From NCBI GenBank assembly GCA_026391695.1, contig JAPLDP010000021.1, forward strand, positions 78,125 through 142,124: 64,000 nucleotides of DNA. The letters run 5' to 3'. This document shows, piece after piece, positions 25,889 through 35,025 of this stretch (positions are counted from its first letter, which is position 1; the number at the start of each line of letters is the position of its first letter). A program made the position numbers and the translations under genes. A model generated the notes under the pieces. That model saw nothing but the letters and a program-made list of their open reading frames with translations. It was not told the origin of the DNA and ran no database searches. The stretch comes from Bacteroidota bacterium. Lineage in GTDB: Bacteria; Bacteroidota; Bacteroidia; Bacteroidales; JAGONC01.

Positions 25889-28800
25889 ATGAAGGTCAGA
25901 TTCCCGATAATTCTTTTATTGTTTTTACAGGCTTTCATCTGCAGCAAAGCACAGGATGCTGAAAGCAGAACAACCATCCTGTGGAAAGATATTTTTTCGT
26001 ACAGGTTTTCTGACCTGGATTCTGTTCCGGTACTTATGTTTGAAGGTGCGAATTATTTTGAAGAAACAGGGACGCTGCCGGTATATTTTAAAAGAGTGCC
26101 CCTTGAAAAAGCCGGGTCAGACTATAAAGTTTTACTGAAGAATCTGATTTTTGAGGATCTGCCGTTAACAGATCCATCTTTATGGCCGGAACTCGCCAAC
26201 CTTAAGGATTCCATCTCCGTTAACACGACTGTGAGTTATGAACGCAGGAAACCTTTTCTGACATTTTCCTTTGTTCCGATCCGTAAAAATGGTTTACTCG
26301 GGAATTATGAGAAGCTTGTTTCATTCACAGTCGAAATAATTCCTTCACCCGGCCAGGAAAATGGCTCAGATGTCCGGTCGGTGAGAAGCTATGTTCAGGC
26401 TTCAGTGCTTACATCAGGCAACTGGTACCGGATGGCTGTACAAAATACAGGTATCCATATCATTAATTATCAGCAGCTTTCGGCTATGGGTATAAATCCG
26501 GCAGCGATTGATCCGCGAAACATACGGATTTATGGCAATGGTGGCGGTATGCTTCCCGAAAATACCAGTGTAGCCCGAAATGACGATCTTGCAGAGAATG
26601 CCATACAGGTCGTGGGCGAAGAGGATGGCCACTTTGACGAGGGTGATTATATCCTCTTTTATGGCGAGTCGCCTGTGTCGTGGACATATAATTCGCTGAA
26701 ACAACAATTCGAACACGCCAATCATTTATACTCCGATAGAAACTATTATTTTCTTACAGCCGATCTTGGCCCCGGCAAGCGCATATCTCCTGAAGAGAGT
26801 ACCACGTCACAGGTTACTGACCAGGTGAGCTCGTTCAATGATTTTGCAGCGCATGAGCTGGATCAGGTAAATCTCATTAAATCGGGCCGGCAGTGGTTTG
26901 GAGAGCTTTTCGATATGGTCACCGAATATACATTACCTTTTGAATTTCCCAATATAGATCAAAATTCCACTGTTTACCTGAAAGCGGGATTAGTCGCCCG
27001 ATCCACGTCAACCAGCAGCTTTACGGTCACTGCTGACGGACATGTGGTAACGACAAGTGTGGCTTCCATATCCACACAATATAACAGCCAATATGCCAGA
27101 AAGGCTGTGGCTGTGAATGAGTTTCTGCCTTCGGGGGCTGGTCTGAATGTCAGGATCCGTTATAACAAGTCCACATCTTCTTCTATCGGATGGCTTGATT
27201 TTATTGAACTAAATGTCCGCCGCCATTTGATCATGTCCGGTGATCAGATGCCGTTCCGTGATGCTCAGTCGATCGGGAACGGAAAAATATCGGAATTCAC
27301 TGTTGGTAATGCATCAGGTGATGTTAAAATATGGGATGTCACCGATCCTGTGAATACCCGTCTGGTGGATGCCACACTGTCAGGAGGCAATCTGATTTTC
27401 AGGCTGGCGACCGATACGCTCAGGGAATTCATCGCTTTTAACGGAAAATCTTTTTATAGTCCGGAATTTATTGAGACTGTTGTTAACCAGAACCTGCACG
27501 GGCTGGGTCAAACCGACCTGGTCATTGTTTCACACCCTCTGTTTCTGGAGCAGGCCAGAGCATTGGGACAGCATCATGCTGACCTCGATGGTTTGAGGTT
27601 TATTGTAGTCACACCACAGGAAATTTATAATGAATTTTCATCCGGCGCACAGGATATATCAGCCATACGCGATTTTATCAAAATGTTTTATGACAGGTCC
27701 CCGTCAGGGAATGAACCCAGATATCTGCTGCTGTTTGGTGACGGTTCCTATGACAATATGAACAGAATGCCGTCGAACACGAATTTTATTCCGACCTACC
27801 AGTCAGATGAATCCCTTCACCCGGTGTTGTCGTATGTCACAGATGATTATTATGGATTCCTTGATTATGGAGAAGGCACAAATGAGGCAGATATGCTGGA
27901 TATCGGAGTAGGCAGGTTGCCTGTCGCCTCTGTGGAAGAAGCACAGGCTGCCATTGATAAGATCTTTCATTACAGCATCCCCTCTGAAGAAGTGATGGGT
28001 GACTGGCGAAATAATGTTTGTTTCATTGCCGACGATGAAGACAGCAACATACATTTCATCCAGGCTGAAGGTATGGCCAATTATGTTGACACTGCTTATC
28101 CTGATTATAACGTGAATAAAATCTATCTCGATTCCTATAAGCAGGTCTCCACACCGGGAGGGGAGCGGTATCCGGATGTCAACCAAGCCATCAATGACCA
28201 GGTTGAACAAGGCACATTAATAATCAATTATACTGGGCATGGCGGTGAAGTGGGCTGGGCTCACGAACGTATTCTTGAAATCTCCGATATCAATAACTGG
28301 AGGAATTTCGACAATATGCCGGTTTTTGTCACTGCAACCTGTGAATTCAGCCGCTTTGACGACCCCGGCAGAGTGTCGGCAGGGGAGTATGTGTTTCTTA
28401 ATCCCCATGGTGGTGGCCTGGCTCTCTTCTCAACATCGAGAGCTACGTTTGGCAGCCCCAACTATAACCTGAACAAAAGTTTTTATACTTATGCCTTTGA
28501 TAAAATTGACGGCCACTTTCCGACAATGGGCGATATTATCAGGCTGTCGAAACGGGAAAGCGGTTCTGATAACAACGGGCGTAAATTTGTCCTCTTGGGC
28601 GATCCTGCCCAGCGCCTTGCCTACCCGCGTGAGAATGTCATCACATCCACCGTCAATTACCGTGACGTGAACTCCGAACCAGATACCCTTAACGCATTGT
28701 CGGAAGTCATCATCACTGGTATGATTACAGATGATATGGGCAGAATGATATCCGACTTTAATGGTACTATTCATACCACGGTGTTTGATAAGCCTCTTGT

Positions 28801-29707
28801 TATCAGTACACTGGCAAACGACGGTGACCAACCCCGCACATTCGAAATCCGCAAAAGCCTCCTGTATAAAGGCAAAACAACAGTCACTGATGGCGTGTTC
28901 AGCTTAAACTTTATCGTACCCAAGGACATAGCCTATAAGTATGGCTATGGGAAGATCAGTTATTATGCTGAAAATGGGATAACCGACGCCAACGGATACA
29001 ATGACAATATCATCATCGGCGGATTTAATAAAGATGCCTCTCTTGACCAGATGGGACCGGAAATCCATTTGTATATGAATGATACAAATTTCCTTGACGG
29101 TGGTATGACCAATGAAAATCCAGTTCTGCTTGCCATCGTGAGCGATGAGAGTGGCATCAATACTGTTGGCAATGGCATCGGTCACGATATCACAGCCATA
29201 CTCGATGATAAAAGCGAAGATATTAAAGTACTCAACGATTTTTATGAATCGGACCTTAACACGTATAAGAGTGGAAGCGTGCGCTATCCATTTTTTGGTT
29301 TGAGCGAAGGCCCTCATCAGATAAAATTCAAGATATGGGATGCCTTTAATAATTCATCGGAAGAAACGATCAATTTTGTGGTCAGAGGGTCAGATAGCTT
29401 TACGATCGGTGACATGATAAATTATCCCAATCCGTTCAGGGATTATACAAATTTCAGCTTTGAACATAATAGTGCCGATCAGATCCTGGATATTACCATC
29501 GACATATTCTCTATTACCGGGCAACGTGTTAAATCGATCAGAAGTTCGGGTTATGCCGAGGGCTACAGGATAGCTCCCATACGGTGGGATGGCACTGACG
29601 ACAATGGTTTCCGGCTCAGAGCGGGTATCTATTTGTACCGTGCCGGAATCCGCTCAAATTATGGTGAATATGCTGAGAAATCAGCAAAGTTAGTTATCTA
29701 CAGGTAG
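25889..29707 (+). CDS. porU: T9SS sortase-like C25 cysteine peptidase PorU
   Basis: PorU cleaves the C-terminal signal of T9SS cargo at the cell surface and joins cargo to lipopolysaccharide. From the ATG at 25889 the protein has 1272 residues. A signal peptide (ending near S-K-A-Q) is followed by an N-terminal extension of about 140 residues, a beta-rich region, and the gingipain-like C25 domain. The catalytic His is in Y-T-G-H-G-G-E (His784) and Cys in T-A-T-C-E-F-S-R-F-D (Cys818). The C-terminus has N-Y-P-N-P-F and a FlgD-like/sorting fold with I-R-W-D-G-T-D-D-N-G. A shorter paralogue follows after six bases. Of the two this has the fuller N-terminus, so it gets the name. Confidence 0.87.
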   Translation: MKVRFPIILLLFLQAFICSKAQDAESRTTILWKDIFSYRFSDLDSVPVLMFEGANYFEETGTLPVYFKRVPLEKAGSDYKVLLKNLIFEDLPLTDPSLWPELANLKDSISVNTTVSYERRKPFLTFSFVPIRKNGLLGNYEKLVSFTVEIIPSPGQENGSDVRSVRSYVQASVLTSGNWYRMAVQNTGIHIINYQQLSAMGINPAAIDPRNIRIYGNGGGMLPENTSVARNDDLAENAIQVVGEEDGHFDEGDYILFYGESPVSWTYNSLKQQFEHANHLYSDRNYYFLTADLGPGKRISPEESTTSQVTDQVSSFNDFAAHELDQVNLIKSGRQWFGELFDMVTEYTLPFEFPNIDQNSTVYLKAGLVARSTSTSSFTVTADGHVVTTSVASISTQYNSQYARKAVAVNEFLPSGAGLNVRIRYNKSTSSSIGWLDFIELNVRRHLIMSGDQMPFRDAQSIGNGKISEFTVGNASGDVKIWDVTDPVNTRLVDATLSGGNLIFRLATDTLREFIAFNGKSFYSPEFIETVVNQNLHGLGQTDLVIVSHPLFLEQARALGQHHADLDGLRFIVVTPQEIYNEFSSGAQDISAIRDFIKMFYDRSPSGNEPRYLLLFGDGSYDNMNRMPSNTNFIPTYQSDESLHPVLSYVTDDYYGFLDYGEGTNEADMLDIGVGRLPVASVEEAQAAIDKIFHYSIPSEEVMGDWRNNVCFIADDEDSNIHFIQAEGMANYVDTAYPDYNVNKIYLDSYKQVSTPGGERYPDVNQAINDQVEQGTLIINYTGHGGEVGWAHERILEISDINNWRNFDNMPVFVTATCEFSRFDDPGRVSAGEYVFLNPHGGGLALFSTSRATFGSPNYNLNKSFYTYAFDKIDGHFPTMGDIIRLSKRESGSDNNGRKFVLLGDPAQRLAYPRENVITSTVNYRDVNSEPDTLNALSEVIITGMITDDMGRMISDFNGTIHTTVFDKPLVISTLANDGDQPRTFEIRKSLLYKGKTTVTDGVFSLNFIVPKDIAYKYGYGKISYYAENGITDANGYNDNIIIGGFNKDASLDQMGPEIHLYMNDTNFLDGGMTNENPVLLAIVSDESGINTVGNGIGHDITAILDDKSEDIKVLNDFYESDLNTYKSGSVRYPFFGLSEGPHQIKFKIWDAFNNSSEETINFVVRGSDSFTIGDMINYPNPFRDYTNFSFEHNSADQILDITIDIFSITGQRVKSIRSSGYAEGYRIAPIRWDGTDDNGFRLRAGIYLYRAGIRSNYGEYAEKSAKLVIYR

Positions 29708-29713
29708 TCGGAA

Positions 29714-32700
29714 ATGATGTTTTCAGGTGATTTTAAAAAGAAGAGGGGAAGCCTTTTGAAAATAGTGCATTCATATCGCCTGTGTTTCCTTATATGTCTT
29801 GTTTTACCCTTTCCGGGTTTTGGAGGTCAGGAAGGGAAACACCTTTATGCTGACCAGTCGGTATTGGAATTTGGTGACTGGTACAAATTCAAAGTAGACA
29901 AGACAGGGATCTATAAGGTGACATATCAGGATTTGGTGGGTATTGGTCTGGACCCAACCACCATTGATCCCAGAAAACTGCGGCTATATGGTAATCCGGC
30001 CGGCATGCTTGCAGAATCGAACTTTGACGCCGGCATGGATGACCTGTCTGAAATGGCTATTTATGTCCAGGGTGAAGAGGATGGGCATTTCGACACGGAT
30101 GACTATATCCTGTTTTACGGGCAGTCGTCAACAGTATGGTCTTTTAATCCTTTCAGGGCTAAATTTGAACATACCAATCACCTGTATGATGATTACACAT
30201 ATTACTTTTTAACTGTTACTCCTTCCGGTGACAATGGCAGACGGCTCAGCACTGTCACTTCGACTTCGGCTACACCTACGGATACAGTTGTCAGTTACAA
30301 TGATTTTGCCTGCTATGACCCCGACCTCACCAACCTTATCAAATCGGGCAAGGAATGGTACGGGAAGAAATACAGCCCTATAGATAACTCGGAAACCGTA
30401 TCATTTGATTTTCCGGATATTGACACGTCAGCTTTGGTCTACATGCGGCTTAATGTGGCTGCCAAGTCAACGACATCCAGCACCTTTACGGTCAACTATG
30501 GAAATACCGCTGTCATCACAGCATCTGTCAGCGGGATTTCTCCCACTTCGACAACTGTTTATGCCCGAAAAACCATTACTGCGGAATATTTCCAAGTCAC
30601 AGGCCCTGCGCTGGATTTCAAGATCATATATGATCCACCGACGACCACCTCACTGGGATGGCTGAATTATCTGGAAATTAATGTGACCAGGCATCTTCTG
30701 TTTCCCGGGGGGCAGGTGTCGTTTCGTGATATCAACTCCATGGGCAGGGATAAAATTGCTGAATTTATTATGTCCTCTGCAAATGAACAGGTTACTGTAT
30801 GGGAGGTATCCAATCCGCTTGATGTACGTGCTGTTGCAGCTGAGTTGACAGGCACACAGCTCCGGTTCCGGATGGCGACAGATACTTTAAGGCACTTCAT
30901 TGCTTTTGACAAAACATCGTTCTACAGTCCGGTTTTTGTTGAAAAGGTCATTAACCAGAATCTTCATGGTATTGAGCCTATTGACATGGTCATTGTCAGT
31001 CACCCGCTGTTTCTTGATCAGGCCTTTCACCTGGCCGACCTGCACAATGAGAAGGATGGACTGACGGTAGCAGTGGTGACGCCGCAGCAGATCTATAATG
31101 AGTTTTCGTCCGGATCGCAGGATATTGCTGCTATCAGGAATTTCATGAGAATGCTTTATAAAAGGGCTGATTCTGCAAATAGACCACGATACCTTCTCCT
31201 GGTTGGTGATGGCACATATGATCCCAAAGACCGCGTTACCAGCAATACCAACTTTATCCCGACATTTCAGTCGAGAGAATCACTTCTTTTGACTTCGTCC
31301 TTTGTTTCCGATGATTTTTTCGGTCTCTTTGACCCGGATGAAGGGAATGATGGCATGGGAGGTCTTGATATTGGCATCGGACGTCTGCCGGTGACATCTG
31401 AAGCTGAGGCAGAAATTTTTGTGGGGAAAATTGAGCATTACCTCAGCACTTCTCAAAATGTTCTTGGCAACTGGCGCAATAATATTTGTTATGTTGCCGA
31501 TGATGAAGATAATAACCTCCATTTCAAGCAGGCTGAGGAGTTATCTGAATACATCAGGGCAAACAACAAAACCATAAACATTGACAAGATCTACTTTGAT
31601 GCCTTTAAACAGATATCCACTCCGGCGGGCCAACGCTATCCGGATGCTAAAAAGGCCCTGAACAAACGTGTTGAAGATGGCGTGCTGATCTTGAATTATA
31701 CCGGGCATGGAGGTGAGGAAGGATGGTCAGATGAAAAGGTGTTGGAGATGACAGATATCAATTCATGGACGAATTTCGACAGACTGCCTCTGTTTGTCAC
31801 CGCCACTTGTGAATTCAGCAGGTTTGATGACCCGGGCCGGACATCGGCAGGAGAACAGGTTTTCCTTAACCCCAATGGAGGCGGCATCGCTTTGATCACC
31901 ACCACCAGACTCGCTTTTGCCCAATCCAACTTTTTAATGAATAAGCGTTTCTATGAACATGTCTTTGAAAAAAGTAACGGACAGTACTGGCGAATTGGCG
32001 ACCTCATAAGATTGTCGAAGAATCCGCCCAACGATAATATCCGGAATATCGTCCTCCTGGGAGATCCTGCTCTGCAATTGGCATATCCGCGTTATTCCGT
32101 TATAACCACTTCATTCAACAATTCTCCTGCCGATGGGGCGCCCGACACAGTGAGAGCTCTGAGCACCGTGGCAGTCAGGGGTGCTGTCGTAGATGATCAG
32201 GGCAACATCGATATGGCTTTCGGCGGTACTCTATTCCCATTAGTATATGATAAGCCCGGTGTAGTCAATACCCTGGGCAACGATCCCAAGAGCTTCCCGG
32301 CACCTTTCTACGTTCAGAAAAATATCCTTTATAAAGGCCAGGTTAGTATCATAAATGGTGAATTTTCTTTTTCTTTCATGCTGCCAAAAGATATTTCCTA
32401 TAGCTATGGAAATGGTAAAATAAGTTACTATGCCCGGAATGCCGGTATGGATGCTTCAGGCTACTATGACAATTTTATTATAGGCGATATTGACCAGGAG
32501 GTGGTACCTGATATGGAAAGCCCTGTCATCAGGTTATTTATGAATGATACAAATTTCCGGTCCGGTGATGTCATTAACGAGAATCCCCTGTTGCTTGCCT
32601 ATCTTACAGACGATTGCGGCATAAATGCAAACGGTATCGGCATCGGGCATGAAATCATAGGTTATCTCGACGGACATTCAGACGAAGCCATCACACTGAA

Positions 32701-33175
32701 TGACTATTTCGAGCCAGGTCTCGATACATATCAAAGTGGCATAGTGAGGTATTATTTTCATGACCTGGCCGAAGGGCCTCATACCTTAACAGTGAAAGCA
32801 TGGGACCTTCAGAATAATTCATCCACTGTGACTATTGATTTTATGGTTTCACTTACTATTGACGTAGCCATATCTCATGTGATGAATTACCCAAATCCGG
32901 TGACCAGTGGCACTTCATTCCAATTTGACCATAACCAGTTCAATGCCCAATTGCAAGTGGAGATCAGAATTTTTGATATGTTGGGCAACCTGATGACAAC
33001 CATTGGCCCGCAAATGATCATCTCTGAAGGTTATCATGCCGAACCAATTTACTGGGACGGGACTGGAAATAATGGCTCTCCTTTCAGCCGTGGTATTTAT
33101 ATCTATCAGGTCATCGTTGATAATAATAAATTATCAAAACAAACGTTATCCGGTAAACTTATCATTTTTAACTGA
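29714..33175 (+). CDS. second PorU-like C25 peptidase, tandem paralogue
   Basis: A 1153-residue paralogue of the preceding gene. It shares the same order and near-identical signatures: W-Y-K-F-K-V-D-K-T-G-I-Y near the N-terminus, N-L-I-K-S-G-K-x-W, H-P-L-F-L-D-Q, the catalytic His in Y-T-G-H-G-G-E (His665) and Cys in T-A-T-C-E-F-S-R-F-D (Cys699). N-Y-P-N-P and W-D-G-T-G-N-N-G close the C-terminus. The His-Cys spacing (34 residues) equals that of PorU. It lacks the first ~140 residues of PorU, starting almost directly at the region called 'G-x-W-Y'. It begins six bases after the PorU stop, so the two are co-transcribed. It may be a second sortase, a secreted protease, or cargo; both catalytic residues are kept. 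Confidence 0.82.
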   Translation: MMFSGDFKKKRGSLLKIVHSYRLCFLICLVLPFPGFGGQEGKHLYADQSVLEFGDWYKFKVDKTGIYKVTYQDLVGIGLDPTTIDPRKLRLYGNPAGMLAESNFDAGMDDLSEMAIYVQGEEDGHFDTDDYILFYGQSSTVWSFNPFRAKFEHTNHLYDDYTYYFLTVTPSGDNGRRLSTVTSTSATPTDTVVSYNDFACYDPDLTNLIKSGKEWYGKKYSPIDNSETVSFDFPDIDTSALVYMRLNVAAKSTTSSTFTVNYGNTAVITASVSGISPTSTTVYARKTITAEYFQVTGPALDFKIIYDPPTTTSLGWLNYLEINVTRHLLFPGGQVSFRDINSMGRDKIAEFIMSSANEQVTVWEVSNPLDVRAVAAELTGTQLRFRMATDTLRHFIAFDKTSFYSPVFVEKVINQNLHGIEPIDMVIVSHPLFLDQAFHLADLHNEKDGLTVAVVTPQQIYNEFSSGSQDIAAIRNFMRMLYKRADSANRPRYLLLVGDGTYDPKDRVTSNTNFIPTFQSRESLLLTSSFVSDDFFGLFDPDEGNDGMGGLDIGIGRLPVTSEAEAEIFVGKIEHYLSTSQNVLGNWRNNICYVADDEDNNLHFKQAEELSEYIRANNKTINIDKIYFDAFKQISTPAGQRYPDAKKALNKRVEDGVLILNYTGHGGEEGWSDEKVLEMTDINSWTNFDRLPLFVTATCEFSRFDDPGRTSAGEQVFLNPNGGGIALITTTRLAFAQSNFLMNKRFYEHVFEKSNGQYWRIGDLIRLSKNPPNDNIRNIVLLGDPALQLAYPRYSVITTSFNNSPADGAPDTVRALSTVAVRGAVVDDQGNIDMAFGGTLFPLVYDKPGVVNTLGNDPKSFPAPFYVQKNILYKGQVSIINGEFSFSFMLPKDISYSYGNGKISYYARNAGMDASGYYDNFIIGDIDQEVVPDMESPVIRLFMNDTNFRSGDVINENPLLLAYLTDDCGINANGIGIGHEIIGYLDGHSDEAITLNDYFEPGLDTYQSGIVRYYFHDLAEGPHTLTVKAWDLQNNSSTVTIDFMVSLTIDVAISHVMNYPNPVTSGTSFQFDHNQFNAQLQVEIRIFDMLGNLMTTIGPQMIISEGYHAEPIYWDGTGNNGSPFSRGIYIYQVIVDNNKLSKQTLSGKLIIFN

Positions 33176-33237
33176 TATAATATCTTTGATCAGCAATAAG
33201 TTTTTTAAAAAGGCGTTCAGAAGTAATAATAATTTCA

Positions 33238-33245
33238 TATCTTTG
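33238..33245 (+). promoter_or_regulatory. -7 element of porV
   Basis: TATCTTTG, 25 bases before the ATG at 33270, fits the Bacteroidota -7 box and supports that start over the longer frame that opens inside the previous gene. Another TATCTTTG at 33181-33188 lies just after the previous stop. Confidence 0.55.
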
Positions 33246-33269
33246 CAGACTCAAAAATTGATAAACTCT

Positions 33270-34481
33270 ATGCAGATAATATCGCTGAAAATCAGGCTGG
33301 TGGTTTTTTCAGGTTTTTTATTCCTAACCTCTGTAATAAGTGCTCAGAATAGTGACAAACCAAATTATCTAGGTCAACTGAATACCATTACCACGGCTGT
33401 GCCATTTCTCATGATAGCTTCGGATGCCAGGGCGGGAGGCATGGGCGATGTGGGTGTGTCATCAACTCCGGATGCCAATTCCATGCATTGGAATCCGGCA
33501 AAATATGCGTTCATTGATAAGGATATGGGTTTTTCTGTCTCTTACAGTCCCTGGCTGCGGGCTCTCGTCAGCGATATAAACCTGGCTTACCTGGCCGGAT
33601 TTAAAAGACTTGACGATCGGCAGACTCTGGCCATGTCGCTGCTGTATTTCTCTCTTGGCGATATTACATTTACCGATATACAGGGTGAGATCATCGGCAA
33701 TTACAAACCCAATGAATTTTCTATTGATGCCACTTATTCCCGTAAACTGGGGCCCAAATGGTCGGGTGCTGTTTCGGCGCGTTATATTCATTCCAACCTT
33801 ACACAGGGACAATATGTTGCCGGTGCTGCCACACACCCAGGTAACTCTGTCGCTACTGACGTTGCCTTTTATTATACCACACCTTTGGAAAGCAGAAACC
33901 TCTCTGGCGGATCGTTTAACATCGGAGCAAATATCTCCAATATCGGCGCTAAAATCTCTTATAGCGATGATAATACGGAAAAAGACTTCATACCTACCAA
34001 CCTTCGCATCGGGCCATCGATAACATTAGACATTGATGAATTTAACTCTCTGTCGTTCATGGTCGATGTGAACAAGCTACTTGTTCCAACGCCGCCAATA
34101 TACGATACGGTTGACGGGGAATCTGTGATCGTTGCAGGGGAAAATCCCGATATAGGTATTGTCAAAGCAATATACCAGTCGTTTTATGATGCTCCCGGCG
34201 GTTTTAATGAGGAAATGCGCGAGTTCAGCTTCTCTATTGGAACAGAATACTGGTACGACAAGCAATTTGGCGTGAGAGGCGGATATTTCTGGGAAGATAA
34301 GACAAAAGGCAACCGCAAGTTCTTCACGCTTGGCGCCAGCCTCAGATATAACGTCTTCGGACTGGATTTCTCCTATCTTATACCTACCGACCAAAAGAAT
34401 CCACTCGAAAATACGCTGCGGTTCACGCTGACATTTAACTTTGATGCCGTAGTAAATCGAGATACCCAAAATCTTAATTGA
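33270..34481 (+). CDS. porV: T9SS outer-membrane protein PorV (LptO)
   Basis: PorV is a FadL-like outer-membrane barrel that carries cargo from the SprA translocon to PorU. From ATG 33270 there are 403 residues. A signal peptide (F-L-T-S-V-I-S-A-Q) leads to the family mark D-A-R-A-G-G-M-G-D-V-G-V-S and M-H-W-N-P-A-K-Y. Barrel strands follow and the C-terminus alternates aromatics (R-F-T-L-T-F-N-F-D). The open frame to 33036 overlaps the previous gene in another frame and is not used. The porU-porV neighbourhood is classical. The stop overlaps the ispF start (TGATG). Confidence 0.9.
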   Translation: MQIISLKIRLVVFSGFLFLTSVISAQNSDKPNYLGQLNTITTAVPFLMIASDARAGGMGDVGVSSTPDANSMHWNPAKYAFIDKDMGFSVSYSPWLRALVSDINLAYLAGFKRLDDRQTLAMSLLYFSLGDITFTDIQGEIIGNYKPNEFSIDATYSRKLGPKWSGAVSARYIHSNLTQGQYVAGAATHPGNSVATDVAFYYTTPLESRNLSGGSFNIGANISNIGAKISYSDDNTEKDFIPTNLRIGPSITLDIDEFNSLSFMVDVNKLLVPTPPIYDTVDGESVIVAGENPDIGIVKAIYQSFYDAPGGFNEEMREFSFSIGTEYWYDKQFGVRGGYFWEDKTKGNRKFFTLGASLRYNVFGLDFSYLIPTDQKNPLENTLRFTLTFNFDAVVNRDTQNLN

Positions 34482-34966
34482 TGAAAATCAGGGTCGGATT
34501 TGGCTTTGATGTTCATCCACTCGAGTCCGGCAAGACTTTTGTCCTTGGCGGCGTCATTATCCCTTATACGAAGGGTTCTGTGGGTCACAGCGATGCCGAT
34601 GTCCTTATCCACGCCATCTGTGATGCCCTACTCGGCGCTGCCGGCCTGAGAGATATCGGCTATCATTTTCCTGATAAATCGTTGGAATTTAAAAATATTG
34701 ACAGCACAATACTCCTTGGCAGGGTAAAAGACATGCTTACTGAAAAAGGGTATGCCATCGGCAATATTGATGCTACCGTCTGCTTGCAGGAACCGAAAAT
34801 TTCTTCTTTTATTCCGGAAATGAGAAAAGTTCTTGCAGGAGTGTTGGGGATGAGTGAGGAAGACATTTCGATTAAGGCGACAACAACAGAAAAGCTGGGC
34901 TATGTTGGCCGGGGTGAAGGGATATCAGCCTATGCTGTGGCATTAATTCAGTCTGTTCCCCGATAG
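34481..34966 (+). CDS. ispF: 2-C-methyl-D-erythritol 2,4-cyclodiphosphate synthase
   Basis: Zinc enzyme of the MEP isoprenoid pathway that makes the cyclic diphosphate from CDP-methylerythritol phosphate. The 161 residues have the metal motif G-F-D-V-H-P near residue 8, the G-H-S-D-A-D-V-L-I-H-A-I-C-D-A-L segment with a metal His, D-I-G-Y-H-F-P-D, and the closing K-A-T-T-T-E-K-L-G substrate motif. Start ATG at 34481 shares a base with the porV stop. Full length and normal. Its coupling to porV is positional; no functional link is known. Confidence 0.95.
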   Translation: MKIRVGFGFDVHPLESGKTFVLGGVIIPYTKGSVGHSDADVLIHAICDALLGAAGLRDIGYHFPDKSLEFKNIDSTILLGRVKDMLTEKGYAIGNIDATVCLQEPKISSFIPEMRKVLAGVLGMSEEDISIKATTTEKLGYVGRGEGISAYAVALIQSVPR

Positions 34967-35025
34967 ATGCAGACTATGCCCGAAAGTACATGGTACTACT
35001 TGACAGTTCTTTTAAAATAAAAAGA

